From positions 1 through 34,455 of the forward strand of contig LPNZ01006643.1 in assembly GCA_001655205.1 (NCBI GenBank): a DNA stretch of 34,455 nucleotides, written 5' to 3'. A program made the translations under genes and the position numbers. Below the pieces are notes generated by a model. The model was not told the origin of the DNA, ran no database searches, and worked only from the letters and a program-made list of their open reading frames with translations. Of the stretch, positions 1 through 11,587 are shown piece by piece. Source of the stretch: Lenisia limosa (taxonomy: Eukaryota > Breviatea). Each line of letters opens with the position of its first letter. Positions within the stretch are counted from its first letter, which is position 1.

Positions 1-3000
1 TGAATTTGTTGAAATTCAAGTTAAAATACAAATTATGACAGTGGTGTGCTTGTCTGTTTGAATAATAGATTCACTGAGAATTTGATGAGGTTTATATTGA
101 CCTTCTCAGGAAAGACCGAGCTTATCACACACTGTGCTAAGGACCTCGGAATAGAACTTGTTGAATTTTCTCAGGCACCGTTCTACAGAGAACTGGGTTA
201 GCGAATACTGTCGGATATTTTTGGGCAATAGATCAAAATCGAAATTTACATATTATAGTATAGAAATACTATGTTCTGTGAAATTTGACTGAGTTTTGGA
301 TTTTGGTCATCTTTAAATATGAAGCACCAAAATGACAATAGCGGATAGTTTTTNNNNNNNNNNNNNNNNNNNNNNNNNNNNNNNNNNNNNNNNNNNNNNN
401 NNNNNNNNNNNNNNNNNNNNNNNNNNNNNNNNNNNNNNNNNNNNNNNNNNNNNNNNCTATGACTGATGATCCCTTTGTCGACAAGAGATCATACCTTGAT
501 GTACGTTTGGTTTCTATCATATGAGATACAGTTTTATAAGCAGTGTATTTTCTTATATTATTCTATACATCCACCATTCCACCCATATCGCTTCTACAAA
601 GATAATATTATAGTTTTTGAGTGACAAAGTTTACTCAAAATTTCCCTTATTTTTTTAGGATTTGGACGAGGGTCGAGCAAATGAGTTTGAAGAATTCCTT
701 ATTAAGTCATCATTCCCAACTCTGAAGCAGAAAACTGACACCAATAAACCAGGTACAGCAAAAGCTATCTTATTGTCTTTTAAATCATGGCATGGACAGC
801 TTCCGCCTCTGTCCAACAAAATATCAGTCTCATTTGTATCAATTCCTGTTTTTATGACATTGTAGACCACCCAGTCTTAATGAAGCGCTCAAGTGCCAAA
901 CGAAGCATCCCAACGTTCCAACTGCAGCCTCCTCAAAATGCCCCCGAGTTCAGCAGTCAAAACCCTCCATTAAGTCATGACCAGCAGTGGGGGCTAAGCT
1001 CTACCCAGTCCCAACAAAACACTCAGCAGACCCACCCCTGGATCCCCGGCTATCAAGATCCTCAACAAAACACTCCCCTCTCTCAATTTGAGATTTCTAT
1101 TTCTCCGTTTCAATCTTCACAAAGCAGCCAGATAAAGCAAGATCGCATCATTTCACGGTTTGTTGAAGAGTCATATAGTAATATCAACTTTAAATCATGA
1201 ATATTGGTCTGTTTTTTATTGAAATGAAAACACTTCCAATTTCAGGAGTTACTTTCAGGTTTGAGGTTCCTTCAAAAAAGAAAAAGAAGAAGTTCATCCC
1301 CACCCCTGTTGTCCCCCTGCCTGTTCCATGCAACGCCAGGTTTGCCTAAAATCCTTGAGAACTTGGCCTTTTATTGTATACAAAAGTTTGATTTACAGAG
1401 TTTCCCTAAGGTTCGAGTTAAAATTGTAATTCAATTCGAGATATTCGATCTTTTTATGACTGAAGGGATCGTATTGATACAGTAGAACTTCTTGTTATTT
1501 TCTGGTTATTATTTACTAAGACCTGATCTTTAGAGGCAACCATGTACCGGCCCCCATTCGCCACCAGTCTAGTGCCATGCATCCTCCCCCCTCAGTCGGT
1601 GGAAGAGCAATGAACTGTAGATCGAATACTGCCATTTCTTTTGAAATTAGATATTTATTCTCATGACAGCTCATGCCTTTTATCCGTTGCCCCCCTCTAT
1701 CTTTTTTGGCCAGCTTTTCCAGTCGCATTGCTTATCTTTTAGGATGCTTCATTCTTCGGTTCAATGCCTCAAGTCAATCCAAGAGGTCCACAGAATAGCT
1801 ATTCCAACCACCAGCAATACTCTCAGAATGCAAGCTCATTTGGCTTCTCAATTCATCGAGGCCCCTCCCAATTCCCCACTCAATCCCAACACTCACATGT
1901 TCCCACTCAATCAAACCCATATTCCCAATTCAATCAACCCCAGCCAGTCCAACAACTCCCTAAGCCTCATCACAGCGGTCCAATCAAACCCCCTTCAGCT
2001 CAATACCATAAACCTGAGGTACGTGGTGCACAGAGAGGGTATTTGGTTTTGAGGAAAACTGCGTTTCTAAAAATCTTAATTTTGCATTTTGACAGGGTAT
2101 CACAATGTTAGCTCTTTATACATGCCTATCATCTCATTGTTGCGCCTTAGCCTTGTACTTGAAATCCGTGTCATCAGACCGTAACATCTACCATTTGTTT
2201 ATTTTTTGTAGAACGCTAACTGTAAGAAGTTGGTTCTTATGGAGGATTTCATCGACTTTAAGCCAGCGTTTGGCTCCTCAAATCAGGCCCCTCCTTATGC
2301 AAGGGTATTTCTGATCTTTTATGATCTGATCTTTTAGATATTCTCAGGCGCTTTGAAGAAGGCTGGCGTGTGCAGTGGTATTGTGATTGTGACGGATAGA
2401 GAGTAGGTGGAGTGCGCTTTATCTAAACCTACCGCTACCGTACTATTTGTAGTCTGACAGGTGTCATTTTTTGAACTTCTTATTGTTTAGTTTTGTTTAC
2501 CGTTTACCTAGAGAGCTGAGAGATCGAAGTAAAGCGTTGCTTGTCAAGTGAGAAGGAACATATTTGTCATATTCTAGTTCTTGATGTCGCCAATAGTTTA
2601 TTTGTGATAACGTCTTAACAGAAATTATGTGAATGTACCCTTTTGTTTTTTGCTGACTATCACAGGATCAACCCAGTCACCCAAGCCGCGATGACCACTA
2701 AGCTTGTCAAGGTTCGAAATAAGGATTTTCTCGGTTTAGTTAGTATCATATATAAGTAACACTACAGATATGTAAAGATGAAAATCTCAAAGTGTCCAAA
2801 GACTTAATTAGAAGCGTCATCAGAGATGCCAAGTTTGTTGGAGTCTTTGAAAGTCTCACCTTTTTTGAAATTTGCAAAAAAAATTCCTAATTTATCTCAA
2901 CCATTTCCAACATTCTCCCCAACCATACACAACCATAAACACCCCCATATTCAGCCAGGACCTAAGATCAGCGATCAACAACTTGCAAGTCTATGCTGGG

Positions 3001-5950
3001 GTCTCTCCAAAGAGGCAGAAGGCGCCGAAGACGTTTTTTATTGATGTGCCGCAGGGTGTCCGAGATCAGCTTTATCATAAGTAGGTCTTCACCTGGTTCG
3101 AAAAAGACTGGTAACATATCGATATTTTTCAAGTTGGACACGAACGTTGTCCCACGTTCCATCTTTGATACCGTAATTTATTATTTGAAGAAATTAATTG
3201 ATAAACTTTTAAAATGAAGGGTCTACATGCGTTTTTGTTCAAAAAATCCTAATTCAATTTCAAAAAACATGTTTTTCTGTACTCTATCATCTATTTTCGT
3301 ACTTGACATTCCAATATTGCATTGAGCATTATTAAGCCTTGGTGATCTTCACTTACCCAATTAGGCAGCACAAGAAGATTGATCATAATGATCTATCGTA
3401 CAATCTCTTCCATGCTTGCTCGAAAGTGGTGTCCAATAAACGTTAGTCATATTGATGGTAACAATTACAGATAATTTATTTTGGGTTTTTCCGAACTAAT
3501 TATCCCCAAAGTATAAATTCGTAAATTCAGCTGGCCAATTTTTTTTTTTTTTTTTTTTTNNNNNNNNNNNNNNNNNNNNNNNNNNNNNNNNNNNNNNNNN
3601 NNNNNNNNNNNNNNNNNNNNNNNNNNNNNNNNNNNNNNNTCTAATTATTATTTCACATATCCCTTGAAAAGATGTAAGTGACTGAGGGAAATTGCCTTAA
3701 CTATCATCACATACACAAGTATACTATACTCTCACTACATGAAACATATGTGTGACATTCTTGCATATCATCTACATGTAGTGGTGTATTACATTCTTGC
3801 ATATCATCTACATGTAGTGGTGTATTACATTCTTGCATATCATCTACATGGTGGTGTAGTTTTATAACCCACATTTGAGTTTAATATCTAAGGTGGAGAA
3901 CATAGTACTGAGTCGCCCCTACCAAATGGACACCGAAGAGGAACACAATATCGAAGGTAGGCTTCGTGTTGCTTGTGTTTTATCCCCAAAACTCCTTTTG
4001 ATCTCATGGCACTTCACAAACCATCTCTTTTCATTGCGTTGAGTCGTCAGCCAATATTTTTCTTGGTCGATTCCGGACAGCATTTTGTCTCGATATATTT
4101 CATGAATCATTACTGTAATATGTACACAATTATATGATGCTCGTTTTGCTCTGAATAATGTGTTTGTAGGCCCTTCAGAGAGGAACCTGAAGATATATTT
4201 GCACAGTCTCATAGTGAGTTGTTTTTATGTGTTTTCAGTTTAAAATTACTATGCAACAACCATAGTAAACATGATTGTGTGGGCAATTTCATTCAGATCA
4301 CATCGTTCCTCGATTCCACATCTTGTTTTGGAAAGCCCAGAAACTAACCATTCACAGCGGACGCTCTCAATTTCTTGGATTATGTGGCCGAGAATATGTC
4401 ACTTTGGCACCAACACCCTTCCGACCTAACGTAGGCTTCCGAATAGACCCTAAGGGTTATTGGGTTTATGACAGAATTTTTTTATTCAAGATCCCCCTTT
4501 TAAGGGAGTAGTAAATCTTATACTTTGTCTTTTTAACTTCTGCCGCATTCCAATAACTCTTTTTAGATTTGCCTATGAACACATTCTCTTTGCTGAAAGA
4601 CTTCTTCATTTTGAGGTTGGGAACCTGTACTCTTTTCAACTTTTTCTGATTCAGCTCAGCCCGACAAAAAAATTCATTTTATCAGATTACACCTAATATT
4701 TTTGTTTATAATTAAAGCACTTACCATTTAGCATCGGGAGTATATGGCGGATATGGCTGTTTCTGTTGGCTTAAGAGGAGCCATGTTTGCTCCTGAGCAA
4801 GGCGCAGTCGCTATAACTAAGTTTGTTTAGTACAACTCAAAATTAATATTAATAAGTATCGGTATTATTCGTAGCTACTTTAGTACTGTGTCTGCTGTCT
4901 AAGACAGAATTTGAATCAATTGTCAAAAATCATCAGTTTATAAAAGAATATCAGCTTTGCTTGATTTTAGCGTCGGTGTTAGACTTTTCAAAACTGAATT
5001 GATTGAATTATGATATCCTCAGATTGCTCCAAACAAAGAAGCCAATAATGCGCGAAATCAAGGCGCAATCCCGCGCTCTACGGGACTCAGTAGATGCAGC
5101 TTTCCCCCCACGACCCCCTCTCTTCTCTGTATGCTATATCAGCTTCAAAGACTGTATACCTGTATCTAGGGCTTCCCTATGCTCCCAAAAAAGGACCGCT
5201 TGGCCATTCTTCGTCAGATTGTATGGAAGCCCCAATATAATGAGTAGTGTATTTATATAATACCCACATGCTTATATCATATACTATGTACATGTGACAG
5301 GTTGTGAAAGAAAGTACCAATGCCTATGAAGTTTTTCGAGGGAAGCACCATAATTCTCTGGTCTTACAAAACTACACAGGACAGCAGCCCACCCTACGGT
5401 GCTCTGTTTGAAAACGGCAAATGGATTGATGGGAGAGTTTGCCCTATTATTTCTGGCCCGGCCCGATTTAAGAACCTCCAGGACATGTCGTACCATTTGC
5501 CGCAGTCTAGTGGGGGGGGGGGCGATTCACTCAATCAGTCCGTTTGGCGATTCTTGTAATGCCGATTAGAAGGCTTCGTATCTTACCCTCAAATCCTATC
5601 CTATCCGTCAAATAGCGTACATTTATCTCTAGCAGAATTAACCCGTCTAGTGCCTGACGTGCAAAAGATAACTCTCGACCAACTTAACACGCACAACATT
5701 CGGCTTGATAAACTTGATGTACGTTTTGGCCTCTTCAACCTTGCTGTTGAACATCCTTTCTGCAAATGTTATCTGGGTATTCCCTCCACTTTGTCCCTTT
5801 TTGACTCTTTTTTTTTTCTCTATTCATATAATACAGCCTTGAATTACGTTTCAGGAAGAAGATGGGGACTTGGGGATGCTGGGTAAGTCAACCGATCGCA
5901 TCCAACGTCATGAGTTAATTCCCTATAACGCAGACCTAATTGAGGACTGA
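1..5950 (+). CDS. RAD17: RAD17 checkpoint clamp loader (5' partial)
   Basis: Rad17 replaces Rfc1 in the clamp loader that places the 9-1-1 clamp on damaged DNA in the nucleus. The first visible exon, 110-196, starts within the Walker A GKT and reads GKTELITHCAKDLGIELVEF. Further exons give RANEFEEFLIKS (659-752), Walker B KKLVLMEDFIDF (2212-2304), SGIVIVTD (2338-2402), INPVTQAAMTTKL (2666-2711), the sensor-2 region DLRSAINNLQ (2959-3080), NLFHACSKVV (3365-3441), then the Rad17 C-terminal region (4170-4430, 4732-4820 with SVGLRGAM). The protein ends in a short acidic tail EEDGDLGMLDLIED (5855-5950), as Rad17 proteins do. An insertion of roughly 250 residues rich in Q, P and S (865-2019) lies between the EEFLIKS helix and Walker B. 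The N-terminus lies outside the window. Exon borders near 1594-1743 and 5398-5651 are unresolved, and gaps at 354-456 and 3560-3639 may hide coding sequence. Confidence 0.9.
3755..3859. repeat. 36-bp tandem repeat, three copies
   Basis: A 36-bp unit starting ACATTCTTGCATATCATC occurs at 3755-3790 and 3791-3826. A third copy at 3827-3859 has lost two bases. Each full unit contains the perfect palindrome CTACATGTAG. The repeat lies in the RAD17 intron between exons 3365-3441 and 3906-3956, downstream of the gap. Confidence 0.9.
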
Positions 5951-6421
5951 AACGTCCCTCAGTTTCTTCTGACAGGAGATTTCAAGAGGTCGCCGCAAAA
6001 ATGCCCAATCCTTATTGTTCTTGTTGCTGAGTTTAGCACGTGCTAGGGCTTGATGAAATTCATGAGTTTTGAACACTGGCAACCTGTCAACGTGTGAACA
6101 CAATGTGAACAACAAACAAATATTACTATCGGCTCTACATAATCGAAACCCCATAATTCAAATTATATTATTATATGAGGAGAGTAGAAGAAAGTAGTTC
6201 CCCGTTCGCCGGCGGGTCTAACTCCGACTTCACCTTTCATAACGGAACCAGAGAAGAGGACCCGTCGGCGGATCGGGAAGAAAGAGACGTGTTGAAGCAG
6301 AAATTCAAAGATCCTCCGTCATCAAGCGTCGTACAAGCCACAAGCCCGCAACCCTTCCTCTGCTCCAATAATAACAACTAAATTCCTACATTCCCACTAA
6401 TATACAGGACCATTGAAGGCA
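5951..6421. other. RAD17 - secreted-protein intergenic region
   Basis: This 471-bp spacer separates two genes on the same strand. It holds the RAD17 3' end, a short AT-rich stretch at 6158-6175 and a 68-codon ORF at 6175-6381 with less AT-rich, coding-like composition. A good splice acceptor (ATACAG at 6402-6407) sits just before the start codon of the next gene, so the 5' leader of that gene is probably spliced here. Confidence 0.6.
6175..6381 (+). CDS. Small ORF or spliced 5' exon, 68 aa
   Basis: An ATG-initiated ORF of 68 codons, charged and serine-rich, with no signal peptide and no recognised domain. It has more G+C than the flanking spacer. It ends 40 bp before the start codon of the secreted-protein gene. 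The acceptor at 6402-6407 is followed by a frame open through that start codon, so the ORF could be an upstream exon, an upstream ORF in the leader, or an independent small gene. I found no donor in the ORF whose phase matches the downstream frame, so a fusion is not supported. Confidence 0.3.
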   Translation: MRRVEESSSPFAGGSNSDFTFHNGTREEDPSADREERDVLKQKFKDPPSSSVVQATSPQPFLCSNNNN

Positions 6422-9400
6422 ATGCCGTACCGAATGATCATTCTCTTGGCCACATATCTTCTTCTTCACTTTGTCGCCTCGGCACTGTAGGTCGGGCCTC
6501 ACTGAGTATCGAGTGAGTATCATTTGTCCAGAGAGTTATCTATTTCCACTTTGGTGTAGATATGATGCCCTTTGTCTTTTTAAATAAGCTGTTTCCCAAG
6601 CTCAATCTCAATAACATGTCGATCTTTACCCACCTTTCCTGTTCTCATTTTCAGAGTTCTGGATGCAAAGAATGGACTAGAAGCCTCATTTGATGGTTGG
6701 TGCAGACTTTCAAAATCATTTGTTTCCTGGTATTTTTCTTTGTCATTGTATTTTTTTTTATCTATGTCCATCACCATCAATCTTCTTCTTCTCGCTCCCT
6801 CTAGATTTTTATCTTTTTGATATATTTTTTTTTCGGTGGGTTGCCTCTCAGTTCTCATCAATATTGATTTGATTTGGGATTTTTTTGTTTNNNNNNNNNN
6901 NNNNNNNNNNNNNNNNNNNNNNNNNNNNNNNNNNNNNNNNNNNNNNNNNNNNNNNNNNNNNNNNNNNNNNNNNNNNNNNNNNNNNNNNNNNNNNNNNNNN
7001 NNNNNNNNNTCTGTAGATGAGCTTATTGCCCTGATCCAGCAATATGGGGTAGGTGGGAACATTAATATTAGGGAATGTTGGTTGTACTTCAAATGAATGC
7101 TTACGACTGTACATATTTGATTACGTAGGGAGAATGCTTATGACTGTACATATTTGATTACGCAGGGAGAATTACCTTATTTGACGATGCAGGAATCAAC
7201 ATTCCGAAGCAGTGTTATGAGCACCACCACAACGTTCCTCGGTTCCCTTCCTGGTTGGGTGGTATTATCTCTTAAGACAAACAATTGGGTGATTGAATAG
7301 TATCAGATTATCACATGTATTAATGACTTCAGCCTTTCTCGTTGAATTTTTCATTTCGGCATCTAATACCAAATAGATAAGAAAAGGTGACTGTAATCCT
7401 TATTTAATCTGGTTGATATTAATACAATATCAGCCTGCTCCAAATCCTTTGTTCTGTCTTCACCATTTCCATGCAAATCTGCAAACAAGCTTCCTCACCC
7501 CACAGCTACATGGACCTCAGTCATGTCACTGACAGTTCCAATGACCGTGTATTCCAAGGTCATAGTTCGAGCCGAGATCTGTGCTGTGGTACGCAGATAA
7601 ATTGTAGCAAAAATGAAACAAGTAATGGTTATATGTACGTAATAATACGATGTGAAAAATAGAAATTACAATGTCAACCTATATTATCAAACCATTATTC
7701 CATACATTGTCTTTGTTTGAAGTAGTATTTTCTTTTTTTTGAAGACAGATATTGTTCTATCTTTTTAGCTATCTATTTGACCATTTGGTGCCACGTACTC
7801 AACAGTTAAGTGACAGTTTAGATTACTGGTGCGAACCTAATGCAATGTCGCTTCAATGATGGTAGGCTATCCTTAGGGTGTCACACCGTATATAACCTTA
7901 GAGGGGATAGAAGACAAGCCAATAAAGCTGCTTCTTGCAAAATGCACAAAATTCACGAACTAGTTTCTTTACTGTGAAAAGCCACGTTTTCTTTTTACCA
8001 GCCATAGACCTCCATCATCGAATTGTCGGACGGCCAAAAGCAGATGGTTTGTGATTGGGACATTAAAGCCGTTGTAAAATATAGTTATGTTGATATCAAT
8101 ACTGTTTAACCTTTGTTCAATTGTCTCTTTTCATTGTTGAATTAGGTTCTTAAAGCCCAGTTTTCTCCATTCTAGGTGATTATCGTTTCATCCAGAACAC
8201 AAATCAGTAACACAGCAGGGCTCATATGTCTTCCAATGACAACGTTCCTCGAGGGCTCTTCCGATATTATAGTCGACGTAAGCGGTAGTGAAGACAATGA
8301 GGGCTTCAATTAGTTCCCAAATAAGACATATTAATCCTAGACAACTCTTGATATTTTTCATCCTCTCTCGCCTGGTCAAAATACCAGCTTTTTCAAGGCA
8401 GCCTTGAAGATTCAATGGATTATATGCCTGTATCGTAACTCCCCAGATTAACTGCCAAGCCGCAGCTGGTGTTACGTTTGTCGGTGAATATTTAGGGAAG
8501 ACTATTGTCAATACTCTCTCTACGGGTAGGCCTGGAGAACAGAATCTTTGAAATGGTGGTGTCCCCCAGTAACCTCTCTGCATCCTAAGAATGGTATTTT
8601 TTTAATTGACATTTATAGCTACCATTCGTGGAGGATTTGATTCAACGGTTGCGGTCGGAATCACGGAAACTGTCACGTCGAACGCTCCCCAGACTAGTGA
8701 GCTCTTCTTCACTCGCACATACCTTGTGCTTTCCTCGGAAGAAGATTCAACTTTTGTGACAGATAGCCCTTTATTTTTTTGCTTTTCAAAAAAAACAACT
8801 GCAAATCTAGGCACCATTAATGCCACAGATTCAGCAGTTTTCAGTGCCGTTCCAAATTGGAATACTTCCATCACCGCTTCCGAGCCATCCATCGCCCTTT
8901 CCATCATGGACATTAGCACGCAAGTGTCCGGGTCAAATTGGTTCAACCCTGTTACTACTCTCACTGGTAAGGGGCAGACATTGATCATACAATTGAAGAA
9001 TTATCATATTCAATTGAAAACCAGAGTTTTTTTCTGAAGGTAGTCAGGGTTGGAGAGAAATCCTGCTTTAGCTTCAGATATCAACTATAAATTGCGACTT
9101 ATTAACTGAGCACATTTAACCAGTCAGGTCAACTAATCTAGTTGTCAATATCTCTTGTTTACTTATCATTTTTTTTGCTCATGGTGAAGTCATATTAATG
9201 TGTAAGGTGACACCAGAACAGTCCATGGAAGCCATTGGCAATTCGCTGTCAACTACGCAATCAGCCCAGTTCGGGTATCTGAGGTGTCCCCTGGTACGCG
9301 TGGGATGGGTCAATGGAAATATTGTTTTTGATATTATTTTATAAGTAATATATCTATTGTTTTTTATGAGCGAGGACATTATTGGAAGAAAACGGACATT

Positions 9401-10783
9401 GTTGAAGCATACCATATGATATTATATATGATACAGTAAATAGATGATCATATGAATATACTACACAAACTACATGCGCAACGATGAGCCTCTAATAACA
9501 TGTCAAGGTCCAGTCAGTACCACGCTTCAACAAGGCCAAGGAGTAGGGTAAGTGAGAAACAATATCGTTTCCACCATGGTCAGTTATCATAACAGTTGAT
9601 CACATTAGCTCTTCATGTATTCTCCCCTGAATATTTTACTCTTTTTACTGGGTCAATCTCTTTTGTCAACTAGTTGGACGGATTCATATGATTTATACTA
9701 ATTAGAGCTTCTCTACGCTCCCTGAATAACTCCAATTGTGATTGTAATCATAGGGCAGTTCTAACAACATCTGCTTATGAAAACCTATTCCAATATAGAA
9801 TACAGGGTCTCATACTTAGAACTATCGTTGTCCGAAATGGCCAAATTAACCTGGCTGCCATCCCAAGGACGAAGATTAACGACTATGACTAGTAAGTCGG
9901 GGTTCAGGAAGTAATTCTGGGGTAATAATTCCTTTTTCACAACTATTTCCCAAATGCTATTTTTTATTTCGACATCTCTGTATTATATTTATTTAATGCA
10001 AACTTCTCTCCATAATTGGTGATTTTAATTGGCAAATGACTGGGGGAAATATTTTTTTGATACATCAATATGTTTGATGAAAATGATGTGGATGGATTTG
10101 ACCAGATACTCCTTTTACTTCTCATTCTGCACCCAGCTCAGTCACAATAAGGTTATTTCTCTATATCATAAGGAAACAAACATAAAATGAAGCAGTTTTC
10201 TCTCATCAGTATTTCTGTCAAAAGAAAGACAGAATTTAGGCTTATACCCATAATGAATAACACCACAACATACTAACATGTGTACGTGACGTGAGCTCTG
10301 TATTGTTAGTTACATATAGCAATGAATAACCCTCCCAACTGTTTCACATTTTACGTTCAAGCTCCGACCGCGTTGTGGATATCAGCTTTGCATCTGAATT
10401 GTTTGCTGGGGGGTGTGGAATAGTGGTGTATATTCGAACTACTTCTTGATACATTTTAGCCTAACTGAATTTGCCATTTTGTTCACTGTGATCTCTGTAT
10501 CACTGTTTCAGTTTGATCGAATCAAAGACGTTTGCTCTAAATAAGCAGTCTGCGGTTTTGCTCTTTGCATCTTTCGGTGTCAATCCAACTGCTCCCCTAT
10601 TTACGGTCAATTTCTATGTGGGTGTCTGACTGCGTTGTGCGTGGTAACAACATAAAACACCACAATCAAACCTCAGTGTAAGAAGTTTTCTTGGAATTGG
10701 GTAAAGGGTTTATATATTGGGCTCGGTTAAGACTGCGTAACGAATCTGGTTTTGTAGACCTGTTTGAGTGTACCAAGTCTTAA
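6422..10783 (+). CDS. Secreted protein of unknown function, ~461 aa
   Basis: I do not recognise this protein. Exon 6422-6486 encodes a clear signal peptide (MPYRMIILLATYLLLHFVAS). Phase-consistent exons follow at 6655-6695, 7017-7048, 7166-7253, 7434-7588, 8008-8046, 8176-8277, 8447-8525, 8619-8966, 9217-9293, 9508-9542, 9754-9891, 10362-10412, 10512-10621 and 10758-10783. They sum to 1386 bp, exactly 462 codons with the stop. The mature chain is rich in S, T, V and I, alternates short hydrophobic and polar stretches like a beta-sandwich protein, has several NxS/T sites in the large exon (for example INATDS and NWNTSI), and scattered cysteines. No C-terminal membrane anchor is seen. Exon 7166-7253 has an alternative donor at 7259, and the gap 6891-7009 lies in an intron and could hide an exon. 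Role inferred only as extracellular or lumenal. Confidence 0.72.
7095..7168 (+). repeat. 37-bp tandem duplication spanning a splice acceptor
   Basis: Two adjacent 37-bp copies (7095-7131, 7132-7168) differ at two positions. Each carries the end of the intron and the start of the next exon: TTACGTAG followed by GGAGAA in copy 1, TTACGCAG followed by GGAGAA in copy 2. The second acceptor (exon from 7166) gives an open frame and is the likely one. The first would add 37 bases and shift the frame. Confidence 0.85.
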
Positions 10784-11587
10784 GTTTTATTTGTTTATGG
10801 AATTTTTGGAGAAGAATGTACACTGTATTGTTCACAACCCAGGCAAACAACCATCTAATTGGCACCAAAGTGGTCGGATCGTGTGGTGTTAGTGGATCCG
10901 ATTCAGGTCTTCATCCTTCATGGTGAGTATGGTGCTTGGCCACAGGGGGTGGAAATGCCGACTTTGAAAAAAGTTAAAGTAGGCCAATTGAACCGGTGGT
11001 TTCACGAAGAAGTCTTCATACTTTTTTGTTGAGAAAGTTTCCAACCTTGTGGGCATTCTGGATGATTGATTTGGCAATCATGTAATCATAGTGGCCTTTT
11101 ATTTCCAAATAAATTATGCACCTCAGGTTTGCTACTTTGCCCCCTGGCCTCTACACGTTTTCAGCGTCAATCCAAGGATCCGTGGGGGGGGGGNNNNNNN
11201 NNNNNNNNNNNNNNNNNNNNNNNNNNNNNNNNNNNNNNNNNNNNNNNNNNNNNNNNNNNNNNNNNNNNNNNNNNCGTGATGGTGAACGGCTTCTGCCAAC
11301 CTATTTCTATTTCTCATCTCTATTCTGACATAATAATAGGGGACCACTTACGACGCAAGCAGCTATGGAATCATTTGGGACAACCACCTCAATACCATCG
11401 TCCTAAACTAACTTGGAGTGATTCTAGTTCATACTGATGTTAAGTTTCTCGAGAGTGTTCTGTGACAAATAACTATTTCCGTTTCCAAGTCCAGCCAATA
11501 TTGTTTTGCGATCCCCCAAGAGTTACAAGCTATTGAAATTTTCATTTGTTGCATCACACATGCCATAAGTAGCTACCATTCCCGTCT
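10784..11587. other. Convergent intergenic region
   Basis: About 800 bp between the stop codons of the secreted-protein gene and the minus-strand transporter. It contains a G run at 11185-11193 that leads directly into the gap 11194-11274. I see no convincing exon, RNA gene or repeat here; short ORFs on both strands have no coding signature. Confidence 0.6.

Noticed and set aside
1663-2052. Alternative reading frame over the RAD17 insertion exon
   Set aside because: Both frames are open, but the Q/S/P-rich frame matches the composition of the neighbouring insertion exons and joins in phase to the Walker B exon at 2212.
8188-8988. Two minus-strand ORFs (131 and 128 codons) opposite the secreted-protein gene
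   Set aside because: The plus strand here holds exons 8176-8277, 8447-8525 and 8619-8966 with matching phases and splice sites; the minus frames are shadows.
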